Assembly (NCBI GenBank): GCA_036496805.1
Contig: DASXKN010000032.1
Span: forward strand, 1-64,000
Direction of reading: 5' to 3'
DNA length: 64,000 bases
Source of the DNA: SZAS-103 sp036496805
GTDB lineage: Bacteria > Pseudomonadota > Gammaproteobacteria > Xanthomonadales > Xanthomonadaceae
Of this stretch, positions 6,504-14,959 are shown piece after piece. The first letter of the stretch is position 1; every line of letters starts with the position of its first letter. The notes beneath the pieces were generated by a model. The model saw only the letters and a program-made list of their open reading frames with translations, did not search any database and was not told where the DNA came from. A program made the position numbers and the translations under genes.

Positions 6504-7082
6504 TCACGCTCCCGGCTCGGAGTTCTTGCGCCTGGCGCGCAGCCCGCGATATGCACGCACGCTCCAGCGCACAACATAGTCGATGCCGCTGGCCGCCGTC
6601 AGCACCGCCACCACCACCTGCATCGCCGTCGACTCGCCGGCGGGCAGCGGCCGGACCGCAAGGCCTACCAGCAGCACGAGGACGGTCGCGATCTGCGCGA
6701 CCGTGGTCGCCTTGCTCATCAGGCTCGGATCGCCTTTCAGCGGCGCGACGAAGTTGTGGTATGCCACCGCGCCGGACACGATCACCACGTCGCGCCCGAT
6801 CACCAGCGCGGTCAGCCAGCCCGGGCAGGCGCCGACCAGCCACAGGCCGAGGAAGCTGCCGATCAGCAACAGCTTGTCGGCAACCGGATCGAGCAGTCCG
6901 CCCAGCGACGTGCGCCACCCGAAGCGCTTGGCCAGCCAGCCGTCGATCGCGTCGGAGCCGCCGGCGACCAGGGCCAGCCCCAGCGCCAGCCGGTACTCGC
7001 CCTCGCGCAGGCTCCACACCAGCGGCAGCACCAGCAACATGCGCGCGCCGGTGATGACATTCGGAAGCTGGCGCAGGTTCAC
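6504..7082 (-). CDS. CDP-alcohol phosphatidyltransferase (PgsA-like)
   Basis: A 192-residue integral membrane enzyme of the CDP-alcohol phosphatidyltransferase family, which transfers a phosphatidyl group from CDP-diacylglycerol to an alcohol. The active-site signature is present as DAIDGWLAKRFG...GLLDPVADK; the usual DGxxAR is DGWLAK followed by Arg. Length and the N-terminal NLPNVIT-like opening fit phosphatidylglycerophosphate synthase, but a second pgsA elsewhere cannot be excluded, so I give no symbol. It sits between the DUF2066 gene (stop ten bases upstream) and the permease gene. Confidence 0.8.
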   Translation of the reverse strand: MNLRQLPNVITGARMLLVLPLVWSLREGEYRLALGLALVAGGSDAIDGWLAKRFGWRTSLGGLLDPVADKLLLIGSFLGLWLVGACPGWLTALVIGRDVVIVSGAVAYHNFVAPLKGDPSLMSKATTVAQIATVLVLLVGLAVRPLPAGESTAMQVVVAVLTAASGIDYVVRWSVRAYRGLRARRKNSEPGA

Positions 7083-7092
7083 CGGCTCGGGA

Positions 7093-8178
7093 TCACGGTT
7101 TCAGGTGGAAGACCGTGCTGGCGGGGTCGGCGTCCGGCTGCAGCACCTGGCCCACCGCGATCACGCTGCGGAAGCCTTCCATGCCGGTGCCGAGCTCGAG
7201 CTGCATGCGCAGGCGGTCATCGTGGGCGCCGAGCAGGACGATCTTGCGGACGATGCCGATGCCTTCCAGGTAGCCCATCGCGCGCACGTAGTCCTCGCTG
7301 CCGTGCACGCCGTCGATCTCGATCGTGAAACTGCCCGCCGGGCCAGCCGCCACGACCTTGGCGTACTTCCTCGCCAGTGCGTCGGCGGCGTTGTCGGCCG
7401 CATTGGCCATGGCCAGGCGCGCGTCGGGATTGGTCTCGTCCCAGCGGCCGACCTCGACGCCGCCATCGAGCACCACCCACTTCGCGTTCCAGCCTGCGGT
7501 CGTGCGCGTGAGCCGGCCGATCAACTGCGATGGTCCGTAAGCCGCCGAGGGAATCACCACGGCCTGCGACGGGCCGACGCCCGAGGCCAGCAGGGCGATC
7601 TGCGATTCGACCGGCGTGGCCGCCGGCAGCACGAAACCCAGGCCGCGGTCGTTGCCGCGGTCGGTCAGCGACTTGACCACGCTGGTATGCGCCGAGCCGA
7701 CCAGGCGCGCGCCGTGGCCATCATCGATCACCAGCCACAGCACGACCGGCGCGCGCGGGGCCGGCCAGGTCGGCAGGCCCGAGCCGGCGACCAGTGCGTC
7801 CACCGCATTGCGATCGAAATGGACGATCAGGTGCTGGCGGTAGATCGGCGCGCCATTGATCGTCTCCGACTCGGCGGAGAAGCGCGAGTCGACCACCATC
7901 TTGCCCGCCGAACCGAGCAGGCCGCGCACCTGGGACAGCGCGGCGGCGCTGCGCTGCCCGGTCAGCTTGACGATCACCTGCAGCAGCGCGCGCTGGACCG
8001 CGCCGGCCTTCTCGCCCTCGCTCTGGTTGTTGACCGGCACGCTGCCTTCGTACAACGAAGCGTCGTCGGCGAAGGCGAGGCCGGACATCGCCAGCAGGCA
8101 GGCGGCGAACAGGCCGGCGAGGAGTTGGCTGGCGAGGAACTGCCTGGCGAGAAGCAGGCGAAGACGAACGTGGCGCAT
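7093..8178 (-). CDS. exported DUF2066 protein
   Basis: A 361-residue protein with a clear signal peptide (hydrophobic residues about 10-35, cleavage probably after GLAFA) followed by a DUF2066 domain covering most of the mature chain (opening SVPVNNQSEGEKAGAVQRAL). The family is periplasmic, of unknown function, and recurrent next to purM in this bacterial order. The ATG at 8178 gives a standard signal peptide; an in-frame ATG at 8235 would add 19 residues that look like upstream sequence. It is the first gene of the minus-strand operon and diverges from purM. Confidence 0.8.
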   Translation of the reverse strand: MRHVRLRLLLARQFLASQLLAGLFAACLLAMSGLAFADDASLYEGSVPVNNQSEGEKAGAVQRALLQVIVKLTGQRSAAALSQVRGLLGSAGKMVVDSRFSAESETINGAPIYRQHLIVHFDRNAVDALVAGSGLPTWPAPRAPVVLWLVIDDGHGARLVGSAHTSVVKSLTDRGNDRGLGFVLPAATPVESQIALLASGVGPSQAVVIPSAAYGPSQLIGRLTRTTAGWNAKWVVLDGGVEVGRWDETNPDARLAMANAADNAADALARKYAKVVAAGPAGSFTIEIDGVHGSEDYVRAMGYLEGIGIVRKIVLLGAHDDRLRMQLELGTGMEGFRSVIAVGQVLQPDADPASTVFHLKP

Positions 8179-8274
8179 GGCGGCATCCGGGTGCGTGACC
8201 TGCCGATTATGCCGCAGCGGGGCAGGAAGACTCATTGTTGACAGTATCCGGGGCCGGCGCCGCGGCCGGGCTGG

Positions 8275-8280
8275 TAGAAT
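8275..8280 (+). promoter_or_regulatory. purM: possible -10 element for purM
   Basis: TAGAAT lies just before the inverted repeat that fills the purM leader. If used, transcription would start near 8287 and the whole repeat would be in the 5' untranslated RNA. No convincing -35 stands 16-18 bases upstream. Confidence 0.3.
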
Positions 8281-8282
8281 GG

Positions 8283-8386
8283 CGCAAACGCAAAGGGGTC
8301 AGAGTCAAAATTCGCGCGAGCCTCCTTGTGCGCGGACTCGGGGCCTCCATCGCGAATTTTGACTCTGACCCCTTTGCGCCTTTGCG
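8283..8386. repeat. REP-like inverted repeat, copy 1 (purM leader)
   Basis: Two perfect 28-base arms (8289-8316 and 8351-8378), each containing GGGGTCAGAGTCAAAATTCG or its complement, are separated by a 34-base loop. The arms can be extended outward with one or two irregularities (CGCAAA on both sides). The core resembles the GGGGTCAGAGT repeats I associate with REP-type transposase elements; a second copy lies at the other end of purM. The purM ribosome binding site (GGAG) overlaps its right edge. Confidence 0.75.
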
Positions 8387-8395
8387 GAGCCTCCC

Positions 8396-9451
8396 TTGCA
8401 CCCGCCGACTTCATCCATCACCCCGCTCACCTACCGCGACGCCGGGGTGGACATCGATGCCGGCGAGGCCGTCGTCGAAGGCATCAAGCCGCTGGTCCAG
8501 CGCACCTTCCGACCGGAGGTGATGGGCGGCCTGGGCGGCTTCGGGGCGCTGTTCAACATCACGGGCAAGTACCGCGAGCCGGTGCTGGTCTCGGGCACCG
8601 ACGGCGTCGGCACCAAGCTCAAGCTCGCCCAGCAACTGGGCCGCCACGACACGATCGGCATCGACCTGGTCGGCATGTGCGTCAACGACGTGCTGGTGCA
8701 GGGCGCCGAGCCGCTGTTCTTCCTCGACTACTTCGCCACCGGCAAGCTCCACGTGGACACCACGGTCGCGGTCGTCGGCGGCATCGCGAAAGGCTGCGAG
8801 CTGGCCGGCTGCGCCCTGATCGGCGGCGAGACCGCCGAGATGCCCGACATGTACCCGCCGGGCGAGTACGACCTGGCCGGCTTCTGTGTCGGCGCGGTGG
8901 AAAAGTCCGAAGTGCTGGATGGCGCGAAGGTGCGCGCGGGCAATGTGCTGCTCGGCATCGCTTCGAGCGGCCCGCATTCCAATGGCTACTCGCTGATCCG
9001 GCGCATCCTCGAGCGCGCCGGTCGCCCGCTGGAGATGGACATCGGCGGCGTGAAGCTCGCCGACGCGCTGATGGCCCCGACCACGATCTACGTCAAGCCC
9101 ATGCTGGAACTGCTGCGAGGCGAGTGGCGCGAGGACGTGCATGCGATGGCGCACATCACCGGCGGCGGCCTGACCGAGAACATCATCCGCGTGATCCCCG
9201 ACGGCCTGGGCCTCGACATCGAGGCATCGAGCATCGTCCTGCCGCCGGTGTTCGACTGGCTGCAGCGCGAGGGCGCGGTGCCGCGCGAGGAGATGTGGCG
9301 CACCTTCAACTGCGGCATCGGCTTCGTGCTGGTGGTCGCCCGCGACATGGTCCCCGCGATCGGCGGCGCGCTCGACCGGATGGGCCTGAAGCACCGCGCG
9401 ATCGGCGAGGTCGTGCGCCGCGACGGCGACGACCGCGTGCGCATCGGGTGA
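8396..9451 (+). CDS. purM: phosphoribosylformylglycinamidine cyclo-ligase
   Basis: AIR synthetase, the fifth step of purine biosynthesis: ATP-dependent ring closure of FGAM to aminoimidazole ribotide in the cytoplasm. The 351-residue chain has the expected length and landmarks: SGTDGVGTKLKLA, GIDLVGMCVNDVL (Mg-ATP binding), GGETAEMPDMY, and ITGGGLTENI in the C-terminal domain. The start is a TTG at 8396, seven bases after GGAG; no ATG or GTG lies between it and the flanking inverted repeat. The gene is bracketed by two copies of a REP-like repeat, and its stop codon lies inside the second one. Confidence 0.93.
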   Translation: MHPPTSSITPLTYRDAGVDIDAGEAVVEGIKPLVQRTFRPEVMGGLGGFGALFNITGKYREPVLVSGTDGVGTKLKLAQQLGRHDTIGIDLVGMCVNDVLVQGAEPLFFLDYFATGKLHVDTTVAVVGGIAKGCELAGCALIGGETAEMPDMYPPGEYDLAGFCVGAVEKSEVLDGAKVRAGNVLLGIASSGPHSNGYSLIRRILERAGRPLEMDIGGVKLADALMAPTTIYVKPMLELLRGEWREDVHAMAHITGGGLTENIIRVIPDGLGLDIEASSIVLPPVFDWLQREGAVPREEMWRTFNCGIGFVLVVARDMVPAIGGALDRMGLKHRAIGEVVRRDGDDRVRIG

Positions 9452-9546
9452 AGCGAAAAGGGGTCAGAGTGAAGTTTCGCGACGGGGGCTCAGCACGATC
9501 GATGACGCGTCGGCGCGAAATTCACTCTGACCCCTTTTCGCTTCAC
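9448..9546. repeat. REP-like inverted repeat, copy 2 (between purM and purN)
   Basis: The arms at 9448-9481 and 9514-9546 are complementary over 33 positions apart from one extra G in the left arm. Each contains AAAAGGGGTCAGAGTGAA or its complement. The left arm begins within the purM stop codon (GTGA), and the outer six to eight base pairs differ from copy 1, so the flanks as well as the shared core are self-complementary. The whole stretch is open in the purN frame. Confidence 0.75.
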
Positions 9547-9561
9547 CCCCCATCACGCCCC

Positions 9562-10245
9562 TTGCGCGTCGCGGTCCTCGTTTCCGGCCGCGGCAGCAAC
9601 CTGCAGGCGCTGCTCGACGCGGCAGCGCCGTCGGGTTTCGCGGTCGTCGGCGTGTTCTCCGATCGTGCAACTGCGCCGGCGCTCGAGCGCGCCCGCACCG
9701 CCGGCGTGCCGGCATTCGCGCTCGATCCCGCCAGCCATGCCTCGCGCGAAGCCTTCGACGCGGCGCTGTTCGACGCGGTCGACGCGGTATCGCCCGACCT
9801 CGTCGTCTGCGCCGGCTACCTGCGCATCCTGACGAATGATGCGGTCGTGCGTTACGCCGGCCGCATGATCAACATCCACCCTTCCCTGTTGCCGCTCCAT
9901 CCCGGCCTGCGCACGCATGCACGTGCGCTCGCTGAAGGCGTCGGCACGCACGGCGCCAGCGTCCATTACGTGATCCCGGCACTCGACGCCGGCCCGGTGA
10001 TCGCGCAGGCGCGCGTCCCGGTGCGGCCCGACGACAACACGGCCGCGCTCGCCGCGCGGGTGCTGGAACGCGAACATCCGCTGCTGGTCGAATGCGTGCG
10101 GATGATCGCCACCGGGCGTGTCTTACAGGACGGTTCAGTCGTCCTTGTGGATAGTCGGCCCCTTGCAGAACCGTTGCTGCTCGGCGACGACGATCGCCTC
10201 ATCGAACCCGTGCTCATCGAACCCGTGGAAACCGGAACGCCATGA
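9562..10245 (+). CDS. purN: phosphoribosylglycinamide formyltransferase
   Basis: GAR transformylase, the third step of purine biosynthesis, using 10-formyltetrahydrofolate. The 227-residue chain has the GAR-binding VSGRGSNLQALL at the N-terminus, the INIHPSLLPL motif with the catalytic Asn-His pair, and LDAGPVIAQ near the C-terminal third, where the catalytic Asp lies. The TTG at 9562 makes the protein begin at the first strand, as in the family, but no ribosome binding site is visible before it. GTG at 9448 or ATG at 9502 would add a peptide encoded by the inverted repeat. The stop overlaps the next gene's ATG. Confidence 0.88.
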   Translation: MRVAVLVSGRGSNLQALLDAAAPSGFAVVGVFSDRATAPALERARTAGVPAFALDPASHASREAFDAALFDAVDAVSPDLVVCAGYLRILTNDAVVRYAGRMINIHPSLLPLHPGLRTHARALAEGVGTHGASVHYVIPALDAGPVIAQARVPVRPDDNTAALAARVLEREHPLLVECVRMIATGRVLQDGSVVLVDSRPLAEPLLLGDDDRLIEPVLIEPVETGTP

Positions 10246-10979
10246 ACATCCTCCGCGCGAAAATCCTGCTCACCGCGTTGCCCTGCCTGCTTGCCATTGC
10301 CGGGGCTACCTTGGCCGAAGCCGCGAGCGCCGCCGACCTGAAGCCGTACACGGCGACCTACAACCTCAGCCGCAACGGCGACATCGTCGGAACCACCATG
10401 CTCACGCTGACGCCGACGCCGGGCGGCTGGCAGTACCAGTCCTTCGACAAGGGGACCCGCGGCACCGCGGCGTGGATCGCGGCCAAGGTGGAGGAGGAGA
10501 GCCAGATCGCCCGCTCCGGCGGCTCGATCGAGATGCGCAGCTACAACTACCGGCTCTCGACGGTGGCCACCCACAAGCACCAGACCATCGTCGCCAATCC
10601 CGCCACGCATTCCGTCTCGGTGCAGGGCGACAAGCACGACTACAGCTATCCGATGCAGCCGGGCGTGGTCGACAAGCTCTCGCTGACGGTCGCGATCGCC
10701 CAGGACCTGGCCAACGGCAAGCGCGGCACGCTCAGCTATCCGGTGGCGGGCCGCGACCACATCGACGCGCAGCAGTACCAGGTCGGCGCGGAGCAGAAGG
10801 TCAACGTGCCGGTCGGTTCGCAACGCGCGATCATGGTCAGCCGCGTGCTCGATGCGAGCGCGAAGGGCAAGTCGACCACCTACTGGTTCGGCCTCGACAA
10901 TGGCTTCGTGCCGGTGCGCATCGTGCACAGCGACAAGGACGGCACCGAGGAACTGCAACTGGCCTCGCTGGCGCACTGA
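10242..10979 (+). CDS. exported DUF3108 protein
   Basis: A 245-residue secreted protein. A signal peptide covers about residues 1-30 (cleavage near AEAASA), and the mature chain is a DUF3108 domain starting at LKPYTATYNLSRNGDIVG, rich in beta strands. DUF3108 proteins are periplasmic and uncharacterised, and often follow purN in this order. The ATG overlaps the purN stop (ATGA), so the two are probably co-translated. The gene converges on murA with a gap of about 20 bases. Confidence 0.8.
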   Translation: MNILRAKILLTALPCLLAIAGATLAEAASAADLKPYTATYNLSRNGDIVGTTMLTLTPTPGGWQYQSFDKGTRGTAAWIAAKVEEESQIARSGGSIEMRSYNYRLSTVATHKHQTIVANPATHSVSVQGDKHDYSYPMQPGVVDKLSLTVAIAQDLANGKRGTLSYPVAGRDHIDAQQYQVGAEQKVNVPVGSQRAIMVSRVLDASAKGKSTTYWFGLDNGFVPVRIVHSDKDGTEELQLASLAH

Positions 10980-11000
10980 GCGCGCCAGCAGCCGCATCCG

Positions 11001-12260
11001 TCAATTCGGCAAACGGCGGATCCGAGCGCCGAGGCCGCCGAGCTTCTCCTCGATGTTCTCGTAGCCGCGGTCGATGTGGTAGATGCGGTCGACCGTGGTC
11101 TCGCCGCGCGCGACCAGGCCGGCCAGCACCAGCGAAGCCGATGCGCGCAGGTCGGTGGCCATCAGCGGCGCGCCGCTCATCGTGGTGACGCCGCGGCAGA
11201 TCGCGGTGTTCCCCTCGACGCGGATGTCCGCGCCCAGGCGCTGCAGTTCCTGGATGTGCATGAAGCGGTTCTCGAACACCGTCTCGGTGACCACGCCGGT
11301 GCCCTCGGCGCAGGCGTTGAGGGCGATGAACTGCGCCTGCATGTCGGTCGGGAACGCCGGGTACGGCGCGGTGGTCAGGCTCACCGCCTTCGGCCGGTTG
11401 CCGCGCATGTCGACCTCGATCCAGTCGGCGCCGGTGTTGACGTGCGCGCCGGCTTCCTCGAGCTTGACCAGCACCGCATCGAGCGTGTCCGGGCGCGCAC
11501 GCTTGGCGCGCACGCGGCCCTGGGTGATCGCGCCGGCGACCAGGAAGGTGCCGGTCTCGATGCGGTCGGGCAGCACCTCGTACTTGCATCCGTGCAGGCG
11601 CTCGACGCCCTCGACCACGATGGTCGCGCTGCCGGCGCCGGAAATCCGCGCGCCCATCGCATTCAGGCACATCGCCAGGTCGACGACCTCGGGTTCCTGC
11701 GCGGCGTTCTCGATCACCGTCGTGCCCTCGGCAAGGGTGGCGGCCATCAGGATGTTCTCGGTGCCGGTGACGGTGATCATGTCCATCACGATGCGCGCGC
11801 CACGCAGGCGCTTCGCCTTGGCGACGATGTAGCCGTTCTCGACGCTGATGTCCGCGCCGAGCGCGCGCAGGCCGCGGATGTGCTGGTCGACCGGCCGCGA
11901 GCCGATCGCGCAGCCGCCGGGCAGCGAGACCTCGGCCGCGCCGAAGCGCGCGACCAGCGGGCCGAGCACGAGGATCGAGGCGCGCATGGTCTTGACCAGG
12001 TCGTAGGGCGCGACGTGGCTGGTGATCGATCCGGGATCGACGGTGATGCGCATCTTCTCGTCCACCGTCAACTGCACGCCCATGCGGCCGAGCAGTTCCA
12101 TCGTGGTGGTGACGTCGTGCAGGTGCGGCACGTTGCTGATCTCCATCGCGCCATCCGCGAGCAGGGTGGCGGCGAGGATGGGCAGCACGGCGTTCTTGGC
12201 GCCGGAGATCTGCACCTCGCCGTTGAGCGGCTCGCCGCCGGAGATCAATATCTTTGCCAT
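11001..12260 (-). CDS. murA: UDP-N-acetylglucosamine 1-carboxyvinyltransferase
   Basis: MurA adds enolpyruvate from phosphoenolpyruvate to UDP-GlcNAc, the first committed step of peptidoglycan synthesis. At 419 residues it has the family length. Visible landmarks are GGEPLNGEVQISGAKNAVLP at the N-terminus, the active-site loop GGCAIGSRPVD with the catalytic Cys that is the fosfomycin target, and the DLRASASLVLAGL stretch near the C-terminus. The ATG at 12260 gives the usual MAKILISGG opening. It lies downstream of ibaG on the same strand with a 52-base gap, the conserved ibaG-murA order. Confidence 0.95.
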   Translation of the reverse strand: MAKILISGGEPLNGEVQISGAKNAVLPILAATLLADGAMEISNVPHLHDVTTTMELLGRMGVQLTVDEKMRITVDPGSITSHVAPYDLVKTMRASILVLGPLVARFGAAEVSLPGGCAIGSRPVDQHIRGLRALGADISVENGYIVAKAKRLRGARIVMDMITVTGTENILMAATLAEGTTVIENAAQEPEVVDLAMCLNAMGARISGAGSATIVVEGVERLHGCKYEVLPDRIETGTFLVAGAITQGRVRAKRARPDTLDAVLVKLEEAGAHVNTGADWIEVDMRGNRPKAVSLTTAPYPAFPTDMQAQFIALNACAEGTGVVTETVFENRFMHIQELQRLGADIRVEGNTAICRGVTTMSGAPLMATDLRASASLVLAGLVARGETTVDRIYHIDRGYENIEEKLGGLGARIRRLPN

Positions 12261-12312
12261 CGTGGTTCCTCGAACGCGCGGAGTGCGCCGGCGGCGCACG
12301 CCGGGGCTTTCA

Positions 12313-12546
12313 TCAGGGAGTCGCTTCTTCGGGCGTCAGGGTCTTCAGCGACAAGGCGTGGATCTCGCCGCCCATGCGCTCGCCCAGGGTGGAATACACC
12401 ATCCGGTGGCGCGCGATCGGCAGCTTGCCGCGGAAGGCTTCGCTCACCACTTCGGCCTCGAAATGGACGCCGTCGGGGCCGTGCACGGCGACTTTCGCGC
12501 CGGGCATACCGGCCTGGATCAACTGGCGTACGAACTCTGCGTCCAC
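12313..12546 (-). CDS. ibaG: BolA-family protein IbaG
   Basis: A 77-residue BolA-like protein, with the family core VHGPDGVHFEAEVVSEAFRG and the conserved RHRMVYSTLGERMGGEIHAL. IbaG-type BolA proteins partner with monothiol glutaredoxins in [2Fe-2S] cluster handling. The GTG at 12544-12546 was chosen because the family begins at DAEFVRQLI and GCGGAAG stands just upstream; an ATG at 12645 would add 33 unrelated residues. It is divergent from kdsD, so 12547-12672 should hold both promoters. Confidence 0.85.
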   Translation of the reverse strand: MDAEFVRQLIQAGMPGAKVAVHGPDGVHFEAEVVSEAFRGKLPIARHRMVYSTLGERMGGEIHALSLKTLTPEEATP

Positions 12547-12672
12547 GAAGGCTTCCGCGTTGCGCCCGGCGATGCAGGGGCGTGCGATACAATGACCGCG
12601 TAGCTTAATCCAAACGGCCCCGATTCCAAACGGCTGCGACTCCAAACGACCACGACCAGGAACGCCGCATCG

Positions 12673-13680
12673 ATGTCAGCGCAGGCCCATCCACGCACGC
12701 AAGCCGTCGACGCGGCTTCGCTGCTCGACGCCGGCAGGAGGGTGGTGGACATCGAGGCGGGGGCGCTGAAGGCGCTTCGCGAGCGCCTGGACGCCAGCTT
12801 CGCGCAGGCCTGCGCGCTGATGCTCGCGTGCACGGGGCGGGTCGTGGCGACCGGGATGGGCAAGTCCGGCCACATCGCGCGCAAGATCGCCGCGACCCTG
12901 GCCTCGACCGGCACGCCAGCTTTCTATGTGCATCCGGGCGAGGCCAGCCATGGCGACCTCGGCATGATCACCGACGCCGACGTCGTGCTGGCGCTGTCCA
13001 ACTCCGGCGAAACCGACGAACTGCTGACGATCATCCCGGCGCTCAAGCGCCAGGGCAATCCGCTGATCGTGATGAGCGGCCGGCCGAATTCCAGCGCAGC
13101 CCAGCTCGCCGACGTGCACCTCGACGTGAGCGTGCCCGAGGAAGCCTGCCCGCTCGGCCTGGCGCCGACGTCCAGCACGACCGCTGCGCTGGTGATGGGC
13201 GATGCGCTCGCGGTCGCGCTGCTGGAAGCGCGCGGCTTCACCAGCGAGGACTTCGCGCGCTCGCATCCGGCCGGCGACCTCGGCCGCCGCCTGCTGCTGC
13301 ACATCCACGACGTGATGCATGCCGGCGACGACGTGCCGCGCGTGGGCGCGCAGGCCAGCCTGACCGAAGCGCTGGTCGAGATGAGCCGCAAGCGCCTGGG
13401 CATGACCGCGATCGTCGACGACGACGGCGTCCTGCTCGGCGTGTTCACCGACGGCGACCTGCGCCGCGCGCTGGACGACGCCCGCGTCGACCTGCGCAGC
13501 GCGCAGGTGGCCGAACTGATGACGCGCAGCCCGAAGACCATCGAGGCCGACCAGCTCGCCGTCGAGGCCGCGCACCTGATGGAAGCCCACCGGATCAGTG
13601 CCCTGGTGGTGATCGACGAGACACGCCGCGTGGTCGGCGCACTGAACATCCACGACCTGTTGCGGGCGAGGGTGGTTTGA
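12673..13680 (+). CDS. kdsD: D-arabinose 5-phosphate isomerase
   Basis: The enzyme interconverts ribulose 5-phosphate and arabinose 5-phosphate, the first step to Kdo for lipopolysaccharide. The 335-residue chain has an N-terminal SIS domain (about residues 45-180: GRVVATGMGKSGHIARKIA, SNSGETDEL, APTSSTTAALVMGDALA) and two CBS domains (about 215-330). A gene cluster with kdsC and the lpt genes follows. It opens the long plus-strand block and is divergent from ibaG. Confidence 0.92.
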   Translation: MSAQAHPRTQAVDAASLLDAGRRVVDIEAGALKALRERLDASFAQACALMLACTGRVVATGMGKSGHIARKIAATLASTGTPAFYVHPGEASHGDLGMITDADVVLALSNSGETDELLTIIPALKRQGNPLIVMSGRPNSSAAQLADVHLDVSVPEEACPLGLAPTSSTTAALVMGDALAVALLEARGFTSEDFARSHPAGDLGRRLLLHIHDVMHAGDDVPRVGAQASLTEALVEMSRKRLGMTAIVDDDGVLLGVFTDGDLRRALDDARVDLRSAQVAELMTRSPKTIEADQLAVEAAHLMEAHRISALVVIDETRRVVGALNIHDLLRARVV

Positions 13681-13835
13681 GGACCACGAAGGACCTGTCG
13701 CGAACGGTAACCGGTCCGGGCAAGACAGGCGCAACCTCGATCCCGTCATCCGTGTTCCGCATGAGCATTCGCTGTTAACGGCCTGGACTTCAGACTCGCC
13801 ACCAGGCGCCCCGCACAACCCCACTTCGGCTTTCC

Positions 13836-14390
13836 ATGCCCTACTCCCATCTCAACGACTTCCCCGCCGACGTGCGCGAGCGCGCGGCGAAGATCCGCCT
13901 GGCCGCCTTCGACGTCGACGGCACCCTGACCGACGGCAAGCTCACGCTCGGCGCCGGTGGGCGCGAGACGAAAAGCTTCCATGTCGCCGACGGCCTCGGC
14001 CTTCGGTTGCTGGAGCAGTACGGCATCGCGGTCGCGTTCATCACCGCAAGGCCCGGCACGGTCGTCGTTGCGCGGGCGCGCGAACTCGGGCTCCAGCACG
14101 TGTTCGTGAACGTGAAGGACAAGCTCAAGTGCCTGGACGCACTCAGCGCGAAGCTGGGCGTTTCGCGCGAGGAGATCGCCTTCATGGGCGACGACCTGCC
14201 CGACCTGCGCGCGCTGGCGGCGGCCGGTCTCGCGGTCGCTCCCGCCAACGCGCATCCTTGGGTGCGCGAGCGCGTGCACTGGCGCACCCAGCACGCCGGC
14301 GGCGCCGGCGCGGCGCGCGAGCTGTGCGACCTGATCCTCGCCGCACGCGGCCACGCCGATGCGATCATCGAGCAGTACACCGGCGCATGA
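13836..14390 (+). CDS. kdsC: 3-deoxy-D-manno-octulosonate 8-phosphate phosphatase
   Basis: A HAD-superfamily phosphatase that removes phosphate from Kdo 8-phosphate. The 184-residue chain shows the nucleophile motif FDVDGTLTDG, the second motif AFITARPG and the acidic third motif FMGDDLPD, without a cap domain, as in KdsC tetramers. The gap of about 155 bases to kdsD is larger than elsewhere in the block and might contain a separate promoter, although I see no strong one. The stop overlaps the lptC start (ATGA). Confidence 0.92.
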   Translation: MPYSHLNDFPADVRERAAKIRLAAFDVDGTLTDGKLTLGAGGRETKSFHVADGLGLRLLEQYGIAVAFITARPGTVVVARARELGLQHVFVNVKDKLKCLDALSAKLGVSREEIAFMGDDLPDLRALAAAGLAVAPANAHPWVRERVHWRTQHAGGAGAARELCDLILAARGHADAIIEQYTGA

Positions 14391-14959
14391 ACCAGCGCGC
14401 CGTCCTGACCATCCTGCTGGTGCCGATCGCACTCGCGGCCAGTTGGTGGGCGTGGCAGTTGCGGCCGCGGCCGGCGACCGAGCAGACCGTCGGTCCGCTG
14501 CGCAGCGACTACACGGTCGAGACCTACCACCTGGTGGTGATGAACAAGGATGGCGAGGTCTCCTTCCGCAGCACCGGGCCCTACGCGGCGCGCGATCCGG
14601 ACAACCACGAGTTGTTCCTCAACACCCCGAACTTCAGCTTCCCGGACCGCGGCGGCGGCGGCGACTGGACCGGGCACTCCTACACCGGCTGGGTCAGCGC
14701 GAAAGGCGACGAGGTCCGCCTCAAGCGCGACGTCGTCCTCGACGGCCCGGTGATCCCCGACAAGGACCAGGCGCACATGCGCACCGAGCAGCTCGCGGTG
14801 TTCCCCGATTCGCAGACCGCGCACAGCAAGCTGCTTGTGACCGCCACGCGCGGCGCCACTATACTGACCGGCGTCGGGATGAACGCCTGGCTCAAGACCA
14901 ACCGTTTCGAACTGCTTTCCAAGGTGAGCATCCACGATGTCCCCGCGAAAAAGGATTGA
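14387..14959 (+). CDS. lptC: LPS export protein LptC
   Basis: A 190-residue bitopic inner-membrane protein that docks on LptB2FG and hands lipopolysaccharide to LptA. One N-terminal membrane helix (about residues 5-23, WWAWQL end) is followed by a periplasmic beta-jellyroll beginning near YTVETYHLVVMNKDG; the region VGMNAWLKTNRFELLSKV is typical of the C-terminal edge that contacts LptA. It overlaps kdsC by four bases and lptA by 23 bases, so the three are tightly coupled. Confidence 0.9.
   Translation: MNQRAVLTILLVPIALAASWWAWQLRPRPATEQTVGPLRSDYTVETYHLVVMNKDGEVSFRSTGPYAARDPDNHELFLNTPNFSFPDRGGGGDWTGHSYTGWVSAKGDEVRLKRDVVLDGPVIPDKDQAHMRTEQLAVFPDSQTAHSKLLVTATRGATILTGVGMNAWLKTNRFELLSKVSIHDVPAKKD

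Noticed and set aside
6504..7082. Assigning the symbol pgsA outright
   Set aside because: The signature is present but with Lys at the usual Arg position of DGxxAR, and paralogous CDP-alcohol transferases are common, so only the family is given.
8238..8280. TTGACA at 8238 as a -35 partner for TAGAAT at 8275
   Set aside because: The spacing is 31 bases, far from the 16-18 needed for a sigma-70 promoter.
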